64,000 nucleotides of DNA from Promethearchaeota archaeon (lineage in GTDB: Archaea > Asgardarchaeota > Lokiarchaeia > Helarchaeales > RDOG01): positions 1-64,000 of the forward strand of contig RDOG01000021.1 in the NCBI GenBank assembly GCA_011365055.1. Reading direction: 5' to 3'. Below the pieces are notes generated by a model, which worked only from the letters and a program-made list of their open reading frames with translations, had not been told where the DNA came from and searched no databases. This document shows positions 43,791 to 53,142 of this stretch, piece after piece. The position numbers and the translations under genes were made by a program. Position 1 is the stretch's first letter. Each line of letters starts with the position of its first letter.

Positions 43791-46463
43791 ATGACTGAAA
43801 AACCAAATATTGAGGACGTACTAGAAAAAGGTGATGCTCTCTTTGAGGAAAAAGAATATGAAAAAGCTCTTTTAATTTATGAAGGTGCAATTAAGCTTGA
43901 ACCAAATAATGTACAAGCCTGGAAAATGAAAGGTAATGCTTTATATGCACAAAAAAAATATGATGATGCACTTGAATGCTATGAAAAAACACTTGAATTA
44001 AATCCAAATTTTGCTATAGGTTATTATAACAAAGGAATAGTGCTTCAAATTAAAAATAAAAATGAAGAGGCCCTTCTGTGTTTTGAAAAATCATTGGAAT
44101 TGGATCCTGATTATATCGAAGCATGGGTTGATAAAGGAAATATTTTGGCAATAATGGATAAATTTGAAGAAGCCATTGAATGTTTCGATAACGTATTAAA
44201 AGTTCAGCCTCATGATATGCCTGCATTATGGCATAAGGGAATTGCTTTGTCTGATTTGGGTCGGCATAAAGAAGCTATAGTTTGTTATGATGAATTATTA
44301 AAAAAAAATTCTGATGAAAAGGATATATGGTTTGAAAAAGGACAAGAATTAAGGAGTTTAAAGTGTTTTGAAGAATCTTTATCTTGTTTTGAAAAAGTAA
44401 TTGAACTGGATTCGAATGATAAAAGAGGATGGGGCAATAAAGGCATATGTTTGAGGGAGTTGGACGAATTTGAAAAAGCAATTGAAAGTTTTGATAAAGT
44501 TATTGAAATTGATCCAAGTGATGTGCTCGCCTATACTAATAAAGGATTTGTTTTTGATTTATTAGGTGAAATTGATCAAGCAGTAGATTGTTATAATAAG
44601 GCTTTAGATTTAAATCCTAAAAATCTTTTTGTGCTAAAAAATTTATCAGGAATGCTATATGAAGCAAACAGACATGAAGATATTCTGATTTATTATGATA
44701 AAATACTTGAAATAGACCCTGAAGATGTTGATATCTTATGTAATAAAGGAAATGTTTTAGACATGCTGAATCGACTTGAAGATGCCTTGGATGTTTATGA
44801 TACGGCGATTAAATTAAATCCAGATAACGCTAATGTCTTATATAATAAAGGAATTGCATTGTATAACGCCAAAAGATATGAAGAAGCATATGAATATTTT
44901 GAACAATCGACCGAATTAGATCCAACATTTAACCTAGCATGGTCATATAGATTTAATAATTTGGCTAAACTTGGAAGGCAAGATGAAATTTTTGAAATTT
45001 TAGATGACTTAATAAAAGATTTTCCAGATAATGATTTTTATTGGCTCGAAAAAGGCATTCAGTTGAATAATTTGGAACGTGATGAAGAAGCACTTGAATG
45101 TTATCATCGAGCTCTTGAAATTAATCCAGATAACATGAATGCTTGGGTTCAAAGAGGCATTAATTATCGATATCTCAATGATTTTGAGAATGCAATAAAA
45201 GATTTTGACAAAGCACTTCAATTTAATAATGAAAATCAAACTGCTTTATATGAAAAAAGCTATGCTCTTAATCTATCTGGTCAATTCACTGAAGCTTTAG
45301 AAACCATTGAATTACTATTACAAATTAATCCTGTGCATGTTACAGGACTTAGTGAAAAATCTTATTCTTACTACAAGTTAGGTAAATTAGATGAAGCTCT
45401 ATCAGCTTTGGATCATCTATTAGAAATTAATCCTACATATGTGGGAGCTTTAAATAATAAAGCTATAATATTAATGGATTTGGGTCGCACGGAAGAATCA
45501 ATTGATTGTTATGATAAAGCGATTGAGATAGATCCTAAGTATCAACAAGCTTGGAATAATAAAAGAGAGAGTTATTTTAAACTCGGTCAGTATGAAGAAG
45601 TGATTAAATGTGCTGATGAACATTTAAAGTTCAATCCTGATGACTTCTATATTCATTATCAGAAAGCATTGGCTTATGATTATCTCTTCCAATATCAAGA
45701 TGCAATTAAAAGTTATGATAAAGTAACTGAATTAAATCCCACCTATATTCCAGCATGGGGCAACAAGGGTTTAATGTACTCACTCATAGAGGAATTTGAG
45801 AAGGCAATAGAATGTTACGATGAGGTTATTAAACTTAATCCAAATGACATTCTTGCATGGAGAAATAAAGGGATTTCATATTCTAAATTACAAAAAGATT
45901 ATACGGCAATCAACTGTTTTGAAAAAGCTATAGAAATAGATCCAGATGATCCAAATGCTTGGTATGATTTAGCAATGGTTTTAAGATATAAAAATCCAAA
46001 AAAAGCGAGAATTACATTCGAAAAAAGCATAGAATTAAATCCTAAACATTTAGGGTTTATGAACGATTATGGTAATTTTTTAACAGATGAAAAAGATTTT
46101 GAAAAGGCTATTGAAATTTACAAAAAAGCGTTAGAAGTTGATCTTGAAGCTGCATTCATTTGGAATAGCTTGGGTGTAGCATTTGATTTATGTGATCGTG
46201 TTGATGAAGCTATTGATGCTTATCAAAAAGCCATTAAACTGGATGAAAATTATTTATTCGCATGGCATAATTTAGGAATTGCATTAGAACGAAAACATGA
46301 TAATGCAGGTGCAATCAAAGCATATCAAAGAGCTATAGAGATAGATCCCAGTTTTCAAGGTGCAAAAATAAATCTAGAAAAATTACAAAAATCAGACGCA
46401 CAAGACCCGGATTCACAAGATGAAATTAGTAAAAAAAATAGCAAAATGCAAGAACCAGATTAA
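43791..46463 (+). CDS. Giant TPR-repeat protein (890 residues)
   Basis: Nearly the whole protein is 34-residue tetratricopeptide units, about 24-25 of them, each with the 'A-x-W/Y-x-x-K-G-x-x-L ... A-x-x-x-Y/F-D-K-A-x-E-x-x-P' pattern (for example 'DDALECYEKTLELNPNFAIG'). A short polar C-terminal tail follows. It has no signal peptide or membrane helix, so it is a cytosolic superhelical scaffold for protein-protein contacts. Partners are unknown and no enzyme is encoded directly with it. Confidence 0.92.
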   Translation: MTEKPNIEDVLEKGDALFEEKEYEKALLIYEGAIKLEPNNVQAWKMKGNALYAQKKYDDALECYEKTLELNPNFAIGYYNKGIVLQIKNKNEEALLCFEKSLELDPDYIEAWVDKGNILAIMDKFEEAIECFDNVLKVQPHDMPALWHKGIALSDLGRHKEAIVCYDELLKKNSDEKDIWFEKGQELRSLKCFEESLSCFEKVIELDSNDKRGWGNKGICLRELDEFEKAIESFDKVIEIDPSDVLAYTNKGFVFDLLGEIDQAVDCYNKALDLNPKNLFVLKNLSGMLYEANRHEDILIYYDKILEIDPEDVDILCNKGNVLDMLNRLEDALDVYDTAIKLNPDNANVLYNKGIALYNAKRYEEAYEYFEQSTELDPTFNLAWSYRFNNLAKLGRQDEIFEILDDLIKDFPDNDFYWLEKGIQLNNLERDEEALECYHRALEINPDNMNAWVQRGINYRYLNDFENAIKDFDKALQFNNENQTALYEKSYALNLSGQFTEALETIELLLQINPVHVTGLSEKSYSYYKLGKLDEALSALDHLLEINPTYVGALNNKAIILMDLGRTEESIDCYDKAIEIDPKYQQAWNNKRESYFKLGQYEEVIKCADEHLKFNPDDFYIHYQKALAYDYLFQYQDAIKSYDKVTELNPTYIPAWGNKGLMYSLIEEFEKAIECYDEVIKLNPNDILAWRNKGISYSKLQKDYTAINCFEKAIEIDPDDPNAWYDLAMVLRYKNPKKARITFEKSIELNPKHLGFMNDYGNFLTDEKDFEKAIEIYKKALEVDLEAAFIWNSLGVAFDLCDRVDEAIDAYQKAIKLDENYLFAWHNLGIALERKHDNAGAIKAYQRAIEIDPSFQGAKINLEKLQKSDAQDPDSQDEISKKNSKMQEPD

Positions 46464-46466
46464 AAT

Positions 46467-47264
46467 TTATTCTGGAACCGTCGCTACCGCTCGAACCCAT
46501 CCACTACTTGCTTTCTTTATCTTTATTGGAAAGCAATAGATAGTGGCTCCAATTGGGGGTACTTTATCCAAGTTAGTTAATTTTTCCATTTGGAAATAAC
46601 CTAATTCAATGCCTGCAAAATGACCTTCCCAAATTATCTCTGGAATTGGATTGCCCTCTTTAAGTGATTTTTTCCATTTCTCACCTGTCATTAAAAATGG
46701 GGCATCCCAAGACCAAGCATCTGTTCCTACTATATGAACTCCTTGCCTGACTAAATGTAATGTACCTTCTTTTCCAACCCCAACACCATGATTAATGAAA
46801 TCTCTCGTTCCAAAATATTTTGCCGCAGTTGTATGAATGCAAACGACGTCACCTTGTTCTATTTTATGTCCAATTTCTTTTAATTTTTTATCAATGTCTT
46901 TAGGAGTTATAATATATCCGTCCTCAAAATCCGTGCAATCCAAAACTATTAATGGTGCTATTCCCCATTCTAAAGGAAATTGATCTATGGTCATGGCTGG
47001 TCTCTCACCTATCTCTCTATCTTGAATTGGGGCAAAATGCCAAGGTGAATCCATGTGGGAACCGCTGTGAGTACTTAATGTTACTGTTTCTGTAGCCCAT
47101 CCTTTTCCTATAGGTAGGTGTTCTGGCTTCAATTTCCAAAAAAAAGCCATCATTGCATTCGTACCTTCTTTATGATCACTATATTCTACTCTTGGTGCCG
47201 TTAATTGAGGATCACATAATGTATCGTTTGCAATTGGAATTGATAAATCAATAAATTTCACCAT
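46467..47264 (-). CDS. Cyclase-family metal hydrolase (kynurenine formamidase-like)
   Basis: The 265-residue protein has the PF04199 motif as 'STHSGSHMDSPWHF' (the HxGxHxDxPxH metal ligands), plus 'DVVCIHTTAAKYFG' and 'VGTDAWSWDAP'. Family members hydrolyse amides or lactone-like bonds, e.g. N-formylkynurenine or isatin. The substrate here is unknown. GGTGAT precedes the ATG. It converges with the TPR gene (3-bp gap). Confidence 0.82.
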   Translation of the reverse strand: MVKFIDLSIPIANDTLCDPQLTAPRVEYSDHKEGTNAMMAFFWKLKPEHLPIGKGWATETVTLSTHSGSHMDSPWHFAPIQDREIGERPAMTIDQFPLEWGIAPLIVLDCTDFEDGYIITPKDIDKKLKEIGHKIEQGDVVCIHTTAAKYFGTRDFINHGVGVGKEGTLHLVRQGVHIVGTDAWSWDAPFLMTGEKWKKSLKEGNPIPEIIWEGHFAGIELGYFQMEKLTNLDKVPPIGATIYCFPIKIKKASSGWVRAVATVPE

Positions 47265-47427
47265 ATCACCTCAAATATGAAAACTTTCTTATTTATATGC
47301 TGTTTTAATAAATTTCGTAAACCAAATTTTCTATTAATCAATCTCACTAAAACTTTTTTAATCCAATGTTAAACCTATAATCAAATAATCATCAAAAATT
47401 ATATTTTAAGGATTGGAGACGTTACAT

Positions 47428-48582
47428 TTGGCAGAAAAAATTTATTTTACGAGTGCACGATCGTTTTTAGATCCAAACAAAGTAGCAAGAGAAGAAATTT
47501 CTATATTTCAAAAGAAAATTTCTCTGATTGAGAAATTCAAACGAATTATAGAAGAATCTAAAATTTTTGAAGATATAATGCCTCATGAAAATGTTGTAAT
47601 TAAAATGCATTTCGGTGAAATTGGAACTACTAGGACGATTCGTTCAGTTTTCATACGTACTTTAGTAGAAATGCTTAAAAAAAAGACTAATTATATATGT
47701 ATCACGGAATCTTCAGGTCTAGGTTTATCAACTGAAGGTACTTACGGAATTGGAAGAATTCAAATTGCCCAGTATAACGGATATACATCCGAATCATGCG
47801 GAGCACCAATAATTCCTAATGATGGCTTAAAAGGTCTTAATTATATAACTGTAAAACCATCCAAATTTCACACTTTAAACCAAGTTCATTTAGGAAAATT
47901 GTGTACCGAAGCTGATAAAATCATCGTGCTTTCTCATTTTAAAGGTCATATAGAAACGGGATTTGGTGGAGCTTTAAAAAATATCGGTGTTGGTTGTGCA
48001 GCAAAACCTTCAAAATACGGGATTCACTTTGAAAAATGGAATGAACCACCAGTTATTGATTTAGATAAGTGTACGAAATGTAATAAATGCATTGAGATTT
48101 GTCCTGCTGAAGCAATTGAAAATTTTCAGATTCTAAAAGAAAAATGCAAGTTATGTTGGGGTTGTGGAGATACTTGTGAAGTAAAAGCAGTTAAAATAAT
48201 TTGGATTACGCCTTTAGAGACTCAAAAAAGAGTATGCGATGTAATAAGAGGATTTTTCGATATAGTTGGGAAAGAAAAAATAAGATATATCAATTTTATG
48301 ATGGATTTAACACCTAGTTGTGATTGTGTTCCTCATAGTGACGTGCCAGTCCACCCTGATGTTGGAATTTTTATTGGTAGAGATATTATTGCTATTGATA
48401 AGGCATGTTTGGATGTTTTGGAAACGCTACCATTAATTGAAAAACCATATTCTGAAGGTATTACTTTTGAACAATATTGGGAAAAAACTGGCAATCCTAT
48501 TCTCAAAGAATTTATCAAGGCGGCTAAAAACTTGGATTTAGGTTCTGAAAAATATGAATTAATTAAACTTGAACCTAATTAA
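47428..48582 (+). CDS. DUF362 protein with ferredoxin insert
   Basis: The N-terminal half has DUF362 features ('NVVIKMHFGEIGTTRTIR', 'IVLSHFKGHIETGFGGALKN'). A dicluster ferredoxin region follows: 'CTKCNKCIEICPAEAI' and 'CKLCWGCGDTC'. Then 'GIFIGRDIIAIDKACLDVL' closes the DUF362 fold. These proteins are common in anaerobes; their electron partner is unknown. The TTG at 47428 (next residues AEKIYF) is preferred because GGAG lies about 9-12 nt before it; a TTG at 47413 would overlap that site. Confidence 0.8.
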   Translation: MAEKIYFTSARSFLDPNKVAREEISIFQKKISLIEKFKRIIEESKIFEDIMPHENVVIKMHFGEIGTTRTIRSVFIRTLVEMLKKKTNYICITESSGLGLSTEGTYGIGRIQIAQYNGYTSESCGAPIIPNDGLKGLNYITVKPSKFHTLNQVHLGKLCTEADKIIVLSHFKGHIETGFGGALKNIGVGCAAKPSKYGIHFEKWNEPPVIDLDKCTKCNKCIEICPAEAIENFQILKEKCKLCWGCGDTCEVKAVKIIWITPLETQKRVCDVIRGFFDIVGKEKIRYINFMMDLTPSCDCVPHSDVPVHPDVGIFIGRDIIAIDKACLDVLETLPLIEKPYSEGITFEQYWEKTGNPILKEFIKAAKNLDLGSEKYELIKLEPN

Positions 48583-48825
48583 TTATTTTTTATAATTTTC
48601 CTCGTACTAATTGCATAGACTATCCTTATAGAGAAAAAATTTTACAAAGATGGGACAAAATTAAACATAAGATTTTTTTAATAGCAGAAAATAGAAAAGA
48701 AATAAAAAAAAATAATGCCTTTAATGGTTTTAAACAATACCTATTTAAATCTAAAACATAAAATGTAAACAACAATCTAACATTTCACTACTTTTAGCTT
48801 TTCATAACAAAAGGAGTTTATTCAT

Positions 48826-49932
48826 GTGAAATTTTAAAAATTAATAATTTTGAGCATATGTGCAATCATTTCAACTGTAGTGATTACCACTAGCATTATT
48901 ATCATCTTACCAATGATGGAAAATGATGGAGGTCCAACAATTTATACCAAGACATTGCAACTTGATGAGGGAGCAACATGCACGATCACTTCTTGCTTTG
49001 ATTTCAATATTGAAAACGTTACTAATACAGGGACCCTGCCTGAATACTTCATCTTGAACGTTGTAAAATTAGATCCTAAATACCAGGAGAGTACAGGATG
49101 GATTAATATAACGTTTTATTCTCCTACAGGTTTTGGAGAATTTGATCACATCGGATTCGCTAAAAACGGTATCTGGACTCCAATCCCTTGTAATATTAGT
49201 GCAGATGGTAAGAACATCTCTGCCCAGATGGATGTCAATGAGTTCGAGAGGTATTACAGCGTGATACGATATCCAGAAGTGCAAATCTCGTTAGAAGCAA
49301 AGAGGCAAGATGAACAGACAATCGCGCTAACCAAAAATACGGCAAATCAAATCTTATTGCCAATGGGCATGAAAAACTGGACCTATAGCCTAAGATTACA
49401 GGCAGAAGGGGGGAATGGAACTTATAAATGGGCACTTTCCACTGGAACATTACCTGCAGGTATCGTGATCTCGGAGACGGGCATTCTATCAGGTAATGCA
49501 TCTGTGATTGGCAATTTTACCTTCGAGTTCAACGTTAGTTCTGCAGATCGCAATATTGAGGAAGTCTTCAACTTGACATTGGTAGATTATGTGCCTAACG
49601 AGCTGCTTCCAACGGATACTACATTACCCCCTGCATGGTATTCGGAAAAATACCTTGACCTCTTAGGGGATAATGTAACCATATGTTTTGGCGGCGGAAC
49701 GTCAGGACCCTTTGTAATATACAATTTGAGCGCTTTACCGAATGGGTTGTCATTCAATGTCTGGGAAAATAATAGCCATGCTTGTGTAAATTTTACTGGA
49801 ACTTGTACGGCGATGACTGGTACATACAATTTTACTATGGTAGGACATGATGAAATATATGATATTTGGGGCACGAATGATACAACTATTGGAAATTATA
49901 TTGAACGGATATATTACATAATAGTGGGTTAG
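48826..49932 (+). CDS. Exported Ig-like protein with in-frame TAA at codon 4
   Basis: AAGGAG (about 48811-48816) sits 9 nt before a GTG at 48826. From there the frame reads Val/Met-Lys-Phe-stop-Lys-Leu-Ile-Ile-Leu and continues into a strong hydrophobic signal segment ('SICAIISTVVITTSIIIILP') and about 330 residues of beta-rich, Asn-glycosylation-rich ectodomain. A putative-Ig-type unit ('GTLPAGIVISETGILSG') is included. Except for the TAA at 48835 this is a normal secretory gene. Without readthrough, translation would need the TTG at 48850, which has no ribosome site. Pseudogene, recoding or sequence error are all possible. It is somewhat richer in G+C than its neighbours. Confidence 0.65.
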
Positions 49933-50328
49933 CAAGGGAGCCATGGCAACAATCTCAACTATTCTTTTTTTTTAGATTCAAGAAAAAGTTTATTTAAAAA
50001 CAGACATTCTTCAACTAAAATAGGGCAAAAATAAAACTGATATGGAAAGAAAGCAGATTTAGACAAAATATTTCAATCCTAAATTTTGAGTTCTGAATTA
50101 ATATTATGTTATTATACAATTAAAAATCTACAGATTCTGGGATTAATAGATTCCTTACTTGAACTCCTCTCTCTCAAGGAGAACCTAGAACTCGTGAAGC
50201 ATTATAGATTTTGAAGATTAGCTTAACACTTAAAGATTATTGATTAAAGCTGATTTCGTCTCTTTTCATTTTGAAATCGATGGGGCGAATCCTCCCGTAG
50301 GTTAAGACTCTAAAATTACTAGAGATAA
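49933..50328. other. Gene-free region
   Basis: 396 bp between the exported protein and the small stress-operon membrane protein. A short G+C-richer patch at 50280-50300 has no recognisable RNA signature. AGAGAT/ATCTCT (50321-50337) could form a hairpin over the stop codon of the minus-strand gene, as a weak terminator. Confidence 0.35.
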
Positions 50329-50526
50329 TTAATCTCTCAAAAAGAAATGATGGTAACTTGCCCAAAACAAACTTGCGAAAGTCCCAATAAAGGAAAAAGC
50401 GGTAGCTACAGCCCAGAAAATTGCAGTATTTACGTCGAAAGACCACGTAATTAATGTTATAATCATCATTACTATTGTAATAACCAGAAATGCAATCCCC
50501 AAAGCCATGTAAATCTTTTTATTCAT
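50329..50526 (-). CDS. Small two-helix membrane protein of the Hsp20 operon
   Basis: 65 residues: two hydrophobic helices ('MALGIAFLVITIVMMIITLI' and 'TAIFWAVATAFSFIGTFASL') and a short polar tail. A strong ribosome site (AAAGGAG) precedes the ATG, and it starts 23 bp after the Hsp20 gene, so it is the third gene of the PadR-Hsp20 operon. Function unknown; a membrane-stress role is inferred from position. Confidence 0.7.
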   Translation of the reverse strand: MNKKIYMALGIAFLVITIVMMIITLITWSFDVNTAIFWAVATAFSFIGTFASLFWASYHHFFLRD

Positions 50527-50549
50527 TTTTTTAATAAACTCCTTTTGAT

Positions 50550-51062
50550 TTATTTTACAATTTTTAGTTCCATTATTAAAATACCATCCTCTAATGTTGC
50601 TCTTGCAGTTTGTGGGTTCACGATTTCTGGTAGATTGATAATCTTATTTATTTTTCTTTCTGATTTTTCAGTAATTATTGTCTTTCCTTGAACACGTAGT
50701 TTTTTCGGAGCACATTCCAAGTCCACGTTTTCTTTTTTAAATCCTGGTAAATCTAAAATTATACGAAGGTAATTATCTCCTTTTTCCTTAAAGGTTTCAA
50801 AAGTTGGATAAGGCGTTTCCAATCCTAAATAATTTAAAATTTTATCAAAATCTTGCAAGTAAAGATCCTTTTTTGATCTTAAATCAAACCCAAGTGCATT
50901 TTCAATTGAATTCACCAAGGATTCTAAGAGGTTATCTCTAACGGAGTCTAATCGATCCTTAACAGGATATATTTTTCTTACATCATCAAGCGTATCATCA
51001 ATTCTTTTTTTAACTTCTTCAACTACATCATCAATTCTTTCTATAAATTTCCTGAATACCAT
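50550..51062 (-). CDS. Hsp20/alpha-crystallin small heat-shock protein
   Basis: 170 residues. The alpha-crystallin domain fills the last 80 ('DNYLRIILDLPGFKKENVDL', 'KLRVQGKT', then 'ATLEDGILIMELKI', the GxLxxxxP-like C-terminal strand). The N-terminal 90 residues are helical and longer than usual. It holds unfolding proteins without ATP. Encoded 9 bp after a PadR-like regulator gene that probably controls it. Confidence 0.88.
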   Translation of the reverse strand: MVFRKFIERIDDVVEEVKKRIDDTLDDVRKIYPVKDRLDSVRDNLLESLVNSIENALGFDLRSKKDLYLQDFDKILNYLGLETPYPTFETFKEKGDNYLRIILDLPGFKKENVDLECAPKKLRVQGKTIITEKSERKINKIINLPEIVNPQTARATLEDGILIMELKIVK

Positions 51063-51071
51063 TGATGCACC

Positions 51072-51620
51072 TTATTTTATTTTTACTGGCACAAATTCGT
51101 CTTGAGCTAATTCTTCTTTAATCTTATCTTCGAAATTATTTAAAAACTCCGTAAAACTTCTAAATTCCTTACTATTATACAATTCTAAAATATCTGAATG
51201 TATTTCTAATAAGTTCTTAAATCGTATGAGTTCTGCTAAAAGAAAGCTATTATTATCCTTATAGAATTGAAATCCAAACTTGAATAATTCATCATTGTAT
51301 TGTATTAATGACATGAAAAGATCTAAATTCTCTCTTAAAAATTTTTCACCAGTTGGCGATAGTGAAAAAGTCTCCTTGGATTTTGAAGTTTTATTTGAGA
51401 ATATTATTAATGGTTGCTCATCCTTTTCAAAACGATTCCCTGCATCTCCCGATAAACGCTTTAGTACAGGGAAAATAGTTCCCTCCTTTGGATCCCATGT
51501 ATTAAAATTTTCTTTAATTCTTTCCATAATTGCTGTTCTAGTTAAAGGACCGTCCTTTAACGTTAATAATACAATTAATTCCACGGGTGATCTAATTTCG
51601 TTTCGTTTTGGAAAATACAT
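51072..51620 (-). CDS. PadR-like winged-helix regulator
   Basis: 182 residues with an N-terminal winged helix ('SPVELIVLLTLKDGPLTRTA', then 'GTIFPVLKRLSGDAGNRF', the PadR recognition region) and a helical C-terminal dimerisation part. PadR proteins are repressors of stress or efflux genes. First gene of the operon with Hsp20; a 9-bp inverted repeat lies in the divergent promoter region. Confidence 0.8.
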   Translation of the reverse strand: MYFPKRNEIRSPVELIVLLTLKDGPLTRTAIMERIKENFNTWDPKEGTIFPVLKRLSGDAGNRFEKDEQPLIIFSNKTSKSKETFSLSPTGEKFLRENLDLFMSLIQYNDELFKFGFQFYKDNNSFLLAELIRFKNLLEIHSDILELYNSKEFRSFTEFLNNFEDKIKEELAQDEFVPVKIK

Positions 51621-51699
51621 AATAACACTTTTTAGAGCTCTTAGAAAAATTTAGACCACAAAAACATTTAAATATTTGGGTCCACTAATTTTCGTATAA

Positions 51700-51721
51700 T
51701 ATAAAATTAATCAATTTTATA
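51700..51721. promoter_or_regulatory. Inverted repeat over a promoter in the PadR/helical-protein intergenic region
   Basis: TATAAAATT (51700-51708) and AATTTTATA (51713-51721) are perfect 9-bp arms around AATC. They overlap the probable TATA box of the plus-strand gene at 51778, so a bound repressor, probably the PadR-like protein, would block it. Confidence 0.45.
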
Positions 51722-51777
51722 GACAAAAATAAATGAAAACAGATTCATAAATAAACAACTTATTTTGGTGAAAAATA

Positions 51778-52245
51778 ATGTCAGAAGAAAAGAAAGAATC
51801 GATTATTGATATTTTATTAAAACCAATCAAAAGCATTATCAGCCCTGCAGAAGGAGAAGAAAGACCAAGCATTTCTGAAAGACTTGAAAAAGTTAGGGAA
51901 TCACTTGGTTTGGATAAAGTAGACGAAAGAATCAAAGCTCTTTTTAAAGAATTAGAAGTTGATAAGAGAGTTGAAAAAGTCAAAAAGATCAATGAAATCA
52001 TTGGTATCACTGAATTATCTGGTCGAGTTAAGGAACTAATTGAAAGATTAAACATACCAGAACAAAGATCAAAAGCCAAGGAGACACTAGAAAAATTGGG
52101 TGTTAAATCCGAAAGAGTTCAAGATATTTTAGATGATCTCGGTATCAGTGAAAGACGAGAAAAACTTGAAGAAATAATGGAAGTTGCTGGTCTTAAATCT
52201 GACTGGGAAGAATTAAAAGATTTATTAGGCATTAAAAAAGAATAA
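51778..52245 (+). CDS. Repetitive helical protein next to the heat-shock operon
   Basis: 155 residues, no Cys, very charged, built of repeated helical units of about 20-25 residues with a recurring 'E/K-x-x-L-x-x-L-G-I/L/V' ending (for example 'RLEKVRESLGLDKVDERIK', 'RSKAKETLEKLGVKSERVQD', 'RREKLEEIMEVAGLKSDWEE'). It matches no family I know. GGTG precedes the ATG. It is divergent from the PadR-Hsp20 operon and shares its control region, so a role in protein stress is plausible but inferred. Confidence 0.65.
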   Translation: MSEEKKESIIDILLKPIKSIISPAEGEERPSISERLEKVRESLGLDKVDERIKALFKELEVDKRVEKVKKINEIIGITELSGRVKELIERLNIPEQRSKAKETLEKLGVKSERVQDILDDLGISERREKLEEIMEVAGLKSDWEELKDLLGIKKE

Positions 52246-52406
52246 ACCCATTTTTTATATACAAGCCAAATTTTTCTTTTTTTATTTTTTAATTTTTATT
52301 TCAAAATTAGTTTATTTTCTACACATTTGAAAATTTTAATATGAGTAAATACAAAACTTATGCTAGATAATTTTCAACTTTTTTACATATGTGAAATTTT
52401 AAAGGG

Positions 52407-53024
52407 TTGGTAGGCGAAAAGATCTTGCAAGAAGAATTAACACGAAAGGAAAAAAAGGTAATAGACTATAAGATTGAAGCTGCAGAACTTTTTGTAACGG
52501 GAAAATATGAAGAATCTTTAGCGTTAATGAAGAAATTAAACAGAATTCTTAATAATTCAGGTAGATGGGAAGAAGCAGATATTTATAGAGAAAAAATTAT
52601 TCAAATTGAAGAAATTATTGACGAACGAAATGATTATATAAAACGTTTAAAGCCTGAAATTAATAGAGGAGATTATTATACCGTATTACGATTATATAAT
52701 AGCATCGCTGTTATATCAAGGGCCTTGAATGATAAAGAAAGCGTCGAAATATATACGAAAGAATTTAAAGATTATGCTGAAAAAAATCAATTAGACTTAG
52801 ATGCTTTGGATCTTCGCCGGGAATTGTTAGAAGAGAAAGCAAATCAAGCTGTAGAACGCCAAGATTTCAAGGAAGCTGTTGATTTGTATGGTGAATGTGA
52901 GAAAATAAGTCTCCTTTTAGTTGATATAGTACAACCTGAAAAAGAAGAAGACGAGCTTTGGAAAGCGGAATATTTTAGACTTAAAAAATCTGAATTTTTC
53001 GAAAAAATAGCTAAAAAACATTAA
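52407..53024 (+). CDS. Helical TPR-like protein
   Basis: About 205 residues, all-helical, with TPR-like hairpins ('KIEAAELFVTGKYEESLALM', 'RWEEADIYREKIIQIEEII', 'QAVERQDFKEAVDLYGECEK'). No catalytic motif. Start choice is uncertain: TTG 52407 follows AAAGGG directly with no spacer, and a second in-frame TTG at 52425 has GGTAGG upstream. It precedes the mtrH-like gene by 118 bp. Confidence 0.6.
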   Translation: MVGEKILQEELTRKEKKVIDYKIEAAELFVTGKYEESLALMKKLNRILNNSGRWEEADIYREKIIQIEEIIDERNDYIKRLKPEINRGDYYTVLRLYNSIAVISRALNDKESVEIYTKEFKDYAEKNQLDLDALDLRRELLEEKANQAVERQDFKEAVDLYGECEKISLLLVDIVQPEKEEDELWKAEYFRLKKSEFFEKIAKKH

Positions 53025-53142
53025 TCTAAATTTTTAACTTAATTTTAATTCTCCTTAAATCCTTTTTAAATATCTTGTTAATGCAAGCAGAATTTATAAT
53101 TAGCATTTAAACCTAATTTTTATTATAGAGAGGTAGTTTGAA

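Noticed and set aside
50240..50340. tRNA-like sequence in the G+C-richer patch
   Set aside because: No cloverleaf can be drawn; T-arm and anticodon arm are missing.
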